Part shown: positions 1-5,408 of the stretch, piece by piece
How positions within the stretch are numbered: position 1 is the first letter of the stretch
Layout: every line of letters starts with the position of its first letter
NCBI RefSeq assembly: GCF_910594985.1
Contig: NZ_CAJVCE010000004.1
Location: 248,001-312,000, forward strand
Source: Paenibacillus allorhizosphaerae
Lineage (GTDB): Bacteria > Bacillota > Bacilli > Paenibacillales > NBRC-103111
Length of the DNA: 64,000 nt
Reading direction: 5' to 3'
Notes under the pieces: generated by a model
Told to the model about the DNA's origin: nothing
Database searches by the model: none
The model's input: only the letters and a program-made list of their open reading frames with translations
Made by a program: the position numbers and the translations under genes

Positions 1-480
1 CGAATGCAGTATGGTTACATTGTTCACTTTCATGATTTTCGGAATCTCGCTCTGGAATACCGAGGAGACGGCATTTACGATTTTCGCGGCTCTTTCATAC
101 GAGTAGTCCAGCACGGATAGCGTCATGACCTGCGTATTATTGACCGACTGCACATTGACCAAGCTGCTGAGAAGCTCAGGCGTAAGCCCCAGTTCAGGAT
201 ACCGTTGAGTGACTTTATCCATAATGGCTGGGGATTTGATAATTTCTTTATATGTATTAATCAACAAGATATTAACGCCCAATGCGGACAGATCCATCTG
301 CTCCCGTCCCATCTGCTCGATCTCCACCGTCTTGTTGACGATGAACTTGGTCGATGCTTGATACAGAGGCGTGTAGTACGTGTAACTGTAGACCGCAGTC
401 GTCAGCGTCGCGATGATTACGCACAGCACGATGAGCAAAAGCCTCTTCTTTAAGATCAAAAAATACTGTTTAAGCTCCAT
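1..480 (-). CDS. Wzz/YveK-type polysaccharide chain-length protein, partial (C-terminus beyond window)
   Basis: The reverse strand from the ATG at 480 reads 160 codons without a stop and runs off the left edge. The product begins MELKQYFLILKKR, has one strong membrane segment at about residues 13-33, then an extracytoplasmic stretch containing TKFIVNKT and PAIMDKV. This is the N-terminal Wzz domain layout of Gram-positive YveK/CapA proteins, which sit in the membrane, activate a partner tyrosine kinase and help set exopolysaccharide length. The partner kinase would be expected further left and is not visible. A TTGACA promoter with an embedded operator lies 80-110 bases upstream, so it probably belongs to the same regulon as the polysaccharide genes. 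Family assignment is firm; the exact polymer is unknown. Confidence 0.85.
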   Translation of the reverse strand, partial: MELKQYFLILKKRLLLIVLCVIIATLTTAVYSYTYYTPLYQASTKFIVNKTVEIEQMGREQMDLSALGVNILLINTYKEIIKSPAIMDKVTQRYPELGLTPELLSSLVNVQSVNNTQVMTLSVLDYSYERAAKIVNAVSSVFQSEIPKIMKVNNVTILHS

Positions 481-535
481 AATTAACCTCCAACGATTAG
501 CTTCATACTGAACTGACGCCTTCCTCACCTTGTCA

Positions 536-550
536 GATACATAACGTATC
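536..550. promoter_or_regulatory. Xre-type operator, downstream copy at the wzz promoter
   Basis: GATACATAACGTATC, a 15-bp palindrome of the GATACA-N3-TGTATC family with one changed base in each inner arm. It lies 35 bp (centre to centre) from the copy at 571-585, inside the expected 5' untranslated region of the chain-length gene. Confidence 0.65.
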
Positions 551-563
551 ATCCACTTCCCTA

Positions 564-592
564 ACTCTATGATACATTTTGTATCTTGTCAA
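564..592 (-). promoter_or_regulatory. wzz promoter with operator in its spacer
   Basis: On the reverse strand a perfect TTGACA (-35, 587-592) is followed by a 17-bp spacer and TAGAGT (-10, 564-569). The spacer contains the perfect palindrome GATACATTTTGTATC at 571-585. A repressor bound there would cover both promoter boxes. Confidence 0.75.
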
Positions 593-651
593 TGGTTTTT
601 GCTACTTTTTAGTACTTTTTATTCAATTATCGTCTAAAACGAATAACCTAC

Positions 652-680
652 TAGACAACATAGCTGGGTTCGATTATAAT
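652..680 (+). promoter_or_regulatory. Promoter of the RiPP precursor gene
   Basis: TAGACA at 652-657, a 17-bp spacer and a perfect TATAAT at 675-680. The expected transcription start (about 687) falls at the edge of the operator at 690-704. Confidence 0.7.
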
Positions 681-689
681 GATTCTCGT

Positions 690-704
690 GATACACTTCG
701 TATC
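690..704. promoter_or_regulatory. Xre-type operator between transcription start and RBS of the precursor gene
   Basis: GATACACTTCGTATC, arms GATAC/GTATC. It is followed one base later by the ribosome binding site AAAGGAGGTG (706-715) and the ATG at 721. Position suits a transcription roadblock or occlusion of the initiation region. Confidence 0.7.
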
Positions 705-720
705 AAAAGGAGGTGAAACC

Positions 721-879
721 ATGCAAAGAAAGCTCTATTCCAAGCCTGTTGTTTTGCACCACGATCTGATTACTTTCGAAACGTTGCTATCTTGTAAACC
801 TCCTAACATGCCTGGGGTGAACCTGAACACGGGTGCAGCCATATGCCTGAAGCCGGACGGTACGTATTTCCCACGTTAA
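721..879 (+). CDS. RiPP (lasso-like) precursor peptide, 52 aa
   Basis: A short gene with a perfect TATAAT promoter and a strong AAAGGAGGTG ribosome site six bases before ATG. The peptide starts MQRKLYSKPVVLHHD; Tyr6-x-x-Pro9 matches the YxxP motif by which PqqD-like proteins bind lasso leaders, and KLYSKP resembles the start of the paeninodin precursor. The C-terminal half holds GAAICLKPDGTYFPR. A Pro-Asp pair falls at positions 8-9 counting from Gly38, as in paeninodin and astexin-type cores with a Gly/Ala1-Asp9 ring; counting from Ala39 gives an eight-residue ring preceded by the usual Thr at -2. Cys25 and Cys41 are also present. There is no C-terminal Ser, the site phosphorylated in paeninodin. 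The facing operon carries recognition, kinase, nucleotidyltransferase and export genes. Precursor role is inference from these features. Confidence 0.7.
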   Translation: MQRKLYSKPVVLHHDLITFETLLSCKPPNMPGVNLNTGAAICLKPDGTYFPR

Positions 880-892
880 TTTTTCAAGCCGA

Positions 893-934
893 GAAGAGAG
901 CAGGACGAACAATCGCTCCTGTTCTCTTCTTTTC
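893..934 (+). terminator. Terminator of the precursor gene
   Basis: A 13-bp hairpin, GAAGAGAGCAGGA pairing with TCCTGTTCTCTTC with one G-T pair, followed by TTTT. Confidence 0.8.
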
Positions 935-937
935 GTC

Positions 938-964
938 CAAAAAAAAAGCCTCGAACGGTTATCC
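938..964 (-). terminator. Terminator of the RiPP operon
   Basis: On the reverse strand GTCTCG and CGAGGC form a 6-bp stem with one G-T pair, overlapping the end of the ABC transporter gene and followed by nine T. Confidence 0.6.
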
Positions 965-2785
965 GAGACTTACACTTGCTTGATCCAGCCGGCTGGCGGC
1001 AGATCGCTCCTGATTGTACTGAATGTGATACAGCCTTGCATATAATCCGTTCTTGCCGATCAACTCCGCATGCGTTCCTTGTTCGATGACACGTCCCTGA
1101 TCTACAACAGCAATAAGATCCGCGTTATGGATCGTAGATAAGCGGTGGGCAACCACAATCGTTGTCCGGTCTTTCATCAGCTTCTCCAGCGCCTCCTGTA
1201 CCTGATATTCGGTTTCGCTGTCCAACGCAGAGGTCGCCTCATCGAGAAGCAGGACAGGGGCATCCTTAAGGATGGCTCTGGCAATTGCAATTCTTTGCCG
1301 CTGCCCCCCGGACAACCGAACGCCTCTTTCGCCGATTTCCGTATGGTAGCCGCTTGGCAGCGACACAATAAATTCATGTGCATTCGCTTCTTTAGCCGCA
1401 CGAACCCATTGTTCCTCGCTGGAATCGGTTTTACCGCAAGCAATGTTGTCTCCGACGGTCCCGTCGAACAAATAGTTTTCTTGCGGGACGTATGCGGTGC
1501 AGCTTCGTAATTGCGCTCGCGACATATGGCTGACAGGCAGTCCGTCGAATAAAATTTCTCCCTCCTGCGGCTGATAAAAGCCCATCAGCAAATGAATCAA
1601 TGTGCTCTTTCCCGCTCCGCTCGGCCCGACCAAAGCAACGACTTTCCCCGCCGGAATCTTCAAATCGAAGCGCTCCAACGCATTCGTCTGCCCGTCATAG
1701 CTGAACCGAATCCCTTTGAGCTCGATCGAGCCTTTAACGCCGGACACCGGTTGGTAGGCGGGAAGCTCGCGGGTTTCCGGAACTTCGCTAAAAACCTCCT
1801 GCACTCGTTCGAGCGCTGCCACGGAACGCTGGAACGCCCCCCACATGCCGGCTAATCCGGTCAATGGATAGACGAGAAACTGTACCAAATTGACAAAGGC
1901 CAAAAGGTCTCCGACAGACATGGAGCCGTTCATCACGTAGTGAACGCCTACGCCTAGACAAACAAAGAACGACAAGGCCCCCGCCGAGCTTGCCCCCGCC
2001 TGAAACCATCCCCGCAGCCGGGCCAGCTTGAATTCCAATCCGAGCAGCTTGCCGTTAATCGATTCGTACTGCTGATACGTTTGTTTCTCCAGCGTGAACG
2101 AGCGAATGACGGCATAGCCGGCAAAGCTGTCGTTCAAAAAGCTGTGTAGCTTCCCAAGCGCATCATGAACCGCTCGTCCGTTGCGGCGAATTAATTTGCC
2201 GAATACCGCGCCGGACACTGCCGCAACCGGGCCGAGCAGAACGCATAGCAAAGCGAGTGCGCCGTTAATCTGGAACAAATACACGAATGCGCCAACCGCC
2301 ATAAGCGGGAGCCGAACCACGCTCAACATATTGCTGCCAATGGCCCCTTCAATGTTATTGACGTCATTGGTCAGCCTGGAAACCATTTCACCGGAATGCT
2401 GATTCCCGTAATATTTTGCAGGCAGCCGCATCATATGGTGAAACAGCGCATTCTTCAGGTCCGTGCGTACTTTGACGACTGCCGCAGCCTCCAAGTAAGT
2501 GTTAAAGTAGCTGAGCACACTACTGAATACGGTAAATAATACGCCATACAACAAGAGCGTCTTTACTTCGGATACATTTCGTCCGATCGCCGCATCCGTC
2601 ATGTTTTGCAAAAACCAGGTAAAAAACAAAGTCACGCCGATTCCGCTGAACATCAGCACAAACAACCAGAAATACGTTTCCCAATAGCGCGCTACATACG
2701 GCAGCAGCAGAAGCAAGGGCTTCTTTACTTCCCCGATCTCCAGGTACCGTTTCCAACGTACATGCAATTTATTTATGATGCCCAT
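959..2785 (-). CDS. ABC exporter (permease fused to ATPase) of the RiPP locus
   Basis: A 608-residue half transporter with the usual order: a six-helix export membrane domain (about residues 25-310) and a C-terminal nucleotide-binding domain with Walker A GPSGAGKST, signature LSGGQRQR and Walker B VLLLDEATSALD. It lacks an N-terminal C39 peptidase domain, so it can export a peptide but not cleave its leader. A longer reading from 2881 exists, but the ATG at 2785 overlaps the end of the peptidase gene by 13 bases and starts the family-typical N-terminus. It is last in the operon and matches the exporter (D protein) of Firmicutes lasso clusters. The likely cargo is the mature product of the gene at 721-879. 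Confidence 0.85.
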   Translation of the reverse strand: MGIINKLHVRWKRYLEIGEVKKPLLLLLPYVARYWETYFWLFVLMFSGIGVTLFFTWFLQNMTDAAIGRNVSEVKTLLLYGVLFTVFSSVLSYFNTYLEAAAVVKVRTDLKNALFHHMMRLPAKYYGNQHSGEMVSRLTNDVNNIEGAIGSNMLSVVRLPLMAVGAFVYLFQINGALALLCVLLGPVAAVSGAVFGKLIRRNGRAVHDALGKLHSFLNDSFAGYAVIRSFTLEKQTYQQYESINGKLLGLEFKLARLRGWFQAGASSAGALSFFVCLGVGVHYVMNGSMSVGDLLAFVNLVQFLVYPLTGLAGMWGAFQRSVAALERVQEVFSEVPETRELPAYQPVSGVKGSIELKGIRFSYDGQTNALERFDLKIPAGKVVALVGPSGAGKSTLIHLLMGFYQPQEGEILFDGLPVSHMSRAQLRSCTAYVPQENYLFDGTVGDNIACGKTDSSEEQWVRAAKEANAHEFIVSLPSGYHTEIGERGVRLSGGQRQRIAIARAILKDAPVLLLDEATSALDSETEYQVQEALEKLMKDRTTIVVAHRLSTIHNADLIAVVDQGRVIEQGTHAELIGKNGLYARLYHIQYNQERSAASRLDQASVSLG

Positions 2786-3267
2786 AAGCGGTTTTTCATT
2801 CCTCGCAGTTTTCTGATGAGCTTTACATACGTATGAATCGTCAGGGAAACAAATGATACCCGGGTAACAAGCCATGCCCACAGTTTCAACCGCGGATCGG
2901 AAGCCCGGTATTGCCCGATCGGCTTCCGGATCCAGACCATTCGGCCGATAATCCGGTCAGCCGGAACAGGATCGTCCGGGTATACGTTCGAATCTCCTTT
3001 ACATAGAAACATCCGCTCGCTGCCGATGAACGTCTGGCCGAAATACCGGTGCCCGACCAGCGTTCCGGAACCACTTACGAACAGAACGACATCCCCTTTT
3101 CTCAGGCGTAACGGCTCAATCGGCTCAAACCTGCATATATTCCCGGTGCGGATAAAGGGGAGCATGCTGACTCCTCGAGACGGGATGTCGATGTACCCTT
3201 GTTTCACAATCAGTTGCTGCATCGCTTGGACGAGAGCCGCATCAGCTTGCATCTTCGATAAGTCCAA
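2773..3267 (-). CDS. S24/S26-family peptidase of the Ser/His (SipW/ER) type
   Basis: A 164-residue protein with the boxes of type I signal peptidases: SRGVSMLPF with candidate nucleophile Ser34, KGDVVLF, VGHRY with His73 where bacterial LepB enzymes have Lys, and KGDSNVYPDDPV with Asp92. The Ser/His arrangement is that of SipW, archaeal and ER signal peptidases. There is no clear N-terminal anchor; a hydrophobic stretch near residues 125-150 may attach it to the membrane. It overlaps its neighbours on both sides and so is translated with them. In this locus it could remove the leader in place of the missing transglutaminase-like protease; that is inference. An alternative start is Met6 at 3252. 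Confidence 0.75.
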   Translation of the reverse strand: MDLSKMQADAALVQAMQQLIVKQGYIDIPSRGVSMLPFIRTGNICRFEPIEPLRLRKGDVVLFVSGSGTLVGHRYFGQTFIGSERMFLCKGDSNVYPDDPVPADRIIGRMVWIRKPIGQYRASDPRLKLWAWLVTRVSFVSLTIHTYVKLIRKLRGMKNRLWAS

Positions 3268-3511
3268 GCTGGCTCAGCTGCGCGAGGAACGTTCGTACAT
3301 CCTGCTCTGCTTCTTGAGCTGTAATATCGTAGTGATCCTGCAGCGTAAGCGCGAGCGAGTCCGCCGTTTGCGGCTCTTTCAGCAAAGACCAGCAAAGCCC
3401 CCCGACTTCGTTAAGCTTCGTCACTGTATACTGATCCGCATTCAAAATGAGCCATTCCCGCTCCATTTCGAGCGCTTCCACATTCATGCTCCGTTTGTAT
3501 CGAACGTTCAC
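3242..3511 (-). CDS. PqqD-like RiPP recognition element protein
   Basis: An 89-residue PqqD-family protein. The N-terminal beta hairpin region (MEREWLILNADQYTVTKLN) is followed by EVGGLCWSLL and a winged-helix part ending in LAQLSQLGLI, the usual PqqD/B1 pattern. Such proteins bind the leader peptide and hand it to the processing enzymes; in lasso systems the contact is with the leader YxxP motif, which the peptide encoded at 721-879 has. It overlaps the kinase gene by four bases and the peptidase gene by 26, so the three are probably translationally coupled. Confidence 0.85.
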   Translation of the reverse strand: MNVRYKRSMNVEALEMEREWLILNADQYTVTKLNEVGGLCWSLLKEPQTADSLALTLQDHYDITAQEAEQDVRTFLAQLSQLGLIEDAS

Positions 3512-4302
3512 GATATTTCCTCCCAGAATGTATTGTTCTTTTGAAAGTACATCTCATATACAGGCACTTGTTCGGCCAGCAGCTTGCACATGCGGAACAC
3601 CTTTTTCGTTTCCTCCGGATCGTGCGCCCAATAAAACACGCGATGGAGCACGCTCTGCAGCCCTTCCATGCCTCCCATGCGCAGTCTGCGGTTGTCCGGA
3701 GACTGCCGCAAAATTTGGATCGCGGTTAGCGGGTACGTTCCCGGAATATCCGGCAATTCCGTATCGCTCCGGAAAGGCGAATTGTAGATGACGACGCCAT
3801 GTTCGGATATTTTGACAATCGTCGCTTCATCGGATAAGATCGGTCTCGGCCATGAAAGCTGAACAACCGTCGATTTCCCCGCTCCGGAATGGCCCGCAAA
3901 CAGGTAGGCTCTGTTCTGCTCCAGCAAGCAGGAAGAATGAATGAGCAGTCCCCATTGCTGCCGGGTAATGTAGGCGCTGTACAGATTCACCATCGCATGC
4001 TTTAACGCAAAGTCGTCATGCACATAGATCCGTATCTCCCGGTAGGCATGATCCATCTCGATGAGATAATCGGTCCGTTTGTACACCGTTTGTTCGGAGG
4101 TTGCGTTCACATCCACCTGATAATTTTCGAACGGAGCGCCGTAGCCCTCCTCCATCGTTACAATAAGGTCTGCTTCCGGTGAAGCGGTAAACGGTAGTGG
4201 CCTTGCGCCATACTTTACTCGAATATACGCCTGAACAAAATCGGACGCCGTGGTCACGAGCAGCTTGTGCTCCGCGATCGTGATTATAAAACGGTTTATC
4301 AT
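3508..4302 (-). CDS. HPr-kinase-like (HprK-related) peptide kinase
   Basis: A 264-residue protein with a P-loop GHSGAGKST at residues 137-145, a following ILSDEA with Asp158, and no N-terminal HPrK regulatory domain. This is the short HprK-like family seen in lasso clusters of the paeninodin type, where the kinase phosphorylates the C-terminal Ser of the precursor. The precursor here ends in Arg and has no C-terminal Ser, so its target would have to be another residue (Thr37, Thr48, Tyr49 or Ser24) or a different peptide. The start at 4302 has GAGGGG about ten bases upstream. Family assignment is good; substrate is inference. Confidence 0.8.
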   Translation of the reverse strand: MINRFIITIAEHKLLVTTASDFVQAYIRVKYGARPLPFTASPEADLIVTMEEGYGAPFENYQVDVNATSEQTVYKRTDYLIEMDHAYREIRIYVHDDFALKHAMVNLYSAYITRQQWGLLIHSSCLLEQNRAYLFAGHSGAGKSTVVQLSWPRPILSDEATIVKISEHGVVIYNSPFRSDTELPDIPGTYPLTAIQILRQSPDNRRLRMGGMEGLQSVLHRVFYWAHDPEETKKVFRMCKLLAEQVPVYEMYFQKNNTFWEEIS

Positions 4303-4324
4303 AGCTTGTTCCCCTCGTCAGATC

Positions 4325-5284
4325 TTAATAAGCTCTTCGCAGCGACTTCATCTGATGCCGGATCGTATCGAAGATCAAATGCTTGAAGAAAAACTTGTAC
4401 AAAAAGTAATTTTTCGTTCGGATACCAAGCTTCGCATCCCTGATGACGTCATAGCTCCAGTGCGTTTCAATTACGCTGAACGGTAGCGGCTTCCATTCAT
4501 GCAAATGGGGAAACTGCTGATAGACGATGGAAAGGGCGGCCTGTATTCTTTTGTTCGTTTTATCGATAACCGCTTGCTCCATAAGCTTTTTGTAGTCCAG
4601 CCGATCGCCACAATGATGGATCATTTGCACAATATCAAGCACATATCGCATAGAGTCCATCTGATGCCTGGCCCCGTGCAGGCATATAAAATAAAACGTA
4701 TGAAGATCCGATAGCTGCTTGACAGAGCGGTAGTTCTTAAGCGCCTCCGCATCCCTCCAAAACGGTTCGATATGCAGATCGGACCAATGCTGCTTATCGA
4801 GCGTCCAATGCAGTTCGATCATCAAACCTTCTTTATTATGCAGCCGGGCGTGGTGATCTTTAATGATCTCAAAGTCATAACCGATTTCTTCGATGCACGC
4901 GATGGAACGATCAAGCTGCGATACAGGGACCAGCAGATCGATATCGCTGCATACCCTCGCCGCGAAATGGCCGAAATAACGCTCGGCAAAATGAACGCCC
5001 TTTAAAGGAATCACGTGCAATCCTTCCGATTCAAACTTAGTTATGCTTTCCTGCTCCTTGTGCTTCATCAGAAGGTTCTGGTGCAGTCCTTTCGTATGCT
5101 TCTCACGAAGCCTATCAACAAAAAAATCGGGCATTTGATCGATTTCCTTAGACTTCATCAAATGATAGACTTGAGATGATAGGGAAAATAGCTCGATGTC
5201 CTTGAGTGCCGACTCGTACTGAGATGGTTTCCAGGCAAGCTCGCGGTTAGGATCGTACAAAGCTTGGAGTAAAGGCAGTACCAT
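4325..5284 (-). CDS. Nucleotidyltransferase family protein (NTP_transf_5), RiPP tailoring
   Basis: A 319-residue protein carrying the NTP_transf_5 signature: VIPLKGVHFAERYFGHFAAR followed by CSDIDLLVP, with Asp114 and Asp116 as probable metal ligands, then an alpha-helical region with FYFICLHGARHQ. The same family occurs next to the kinase in lasso clusters such as that of pseudomycoidin, where it is needed for a further modification of the phosphorylated peptide. It is first in the operon, with GGAGG five bases before the ATG, and lies downstream of the operator promoter at 5333-5361. Its actual chemistry here cannot be read from sequence. Confidence 0.8.
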   Translation of the reverse strand: MVLPLLQALYDPNRELAWKPSQYESALKDIELFSLSSQVYHLMKSKEIDQMPDFFVDRLREKHTKGLHQNLLMKHKEQESITKFESEGLHVIPLKGVHFAERYFGHFAARVCSDIDLLVPVSQLDRSIACIEEIGYDFEIIKDHHARLHNKEGLMIELHWTLDKQHWSDLHIEPFWRDAEALKNYRSVKQLSDLHTFYFICLHGARHQMDSMRYVLDIVQMIHHCGDRLDYKKLMEQAVIDKTNKRIQAALSIVYQQFPHLHEWKPLPFSVIETHWSYDVIRDAKLGIRTKNYFLYKFFFKHLIFDTIRHQMKSLRRAY

Positions 5285-5303
5285 AATGTCCTCCGTCGAA
5301 ATT

Positions 5304-5318
5304 GTTACATTTTGTATC
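5304..5318. promoter_or_regulatory. Xre-type operator, downstream copy at the RiPP operon promoter
   Basis: GTTACATTTTGTATC, one base away from a perfect palindrome. It lies 36 bp from the copy in the promoter spacer, the same arrangement as at the chain-length gene. Confidence 0.65.
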
Positions 5319-5332
5319 TATAGCTACTTTTA

Positions 5333-5361
5333 ACTTTAGTATACAAAGTGTATCATGTCAA
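5333..5361 (-). promoter_or_regulatory. RiPP operon promoter with operator in its spacer
   Basis: Reverse strand TTGACA (5356-5361), 17-bp spacer, TAAAGT (5333-5338). The spacer holds TATACAAAGTGTATC (5340-5354). A weaker forward promoter (TTTAAC at 5329-5334, 16 bp, TATCAT at 5351-5356) overlaps the same operator and could serve the glycosidase gene, so the site may control both directions. Confidence 0.7.
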
Positions 5362-5364
5362 TAT

Positions 5365-5382
5365 GTATGCCGTTTTGCATAC
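5365..5382. promoter_or_regulatory. Second palindrome, GTATGC-N6-GCATAC
   Basis: An uninterrupted inverted repeat with six-base arms (seven counting the flanking T/A), unlike the Xre-type operators, located just before the ribosome site of the gene at 5409. It may bind another regulator; function unknown. Confidence 0.4.
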
Positions 5383-5408
5383 AAAAAATAATGAAAGGAG
5401 TTAGAGCG

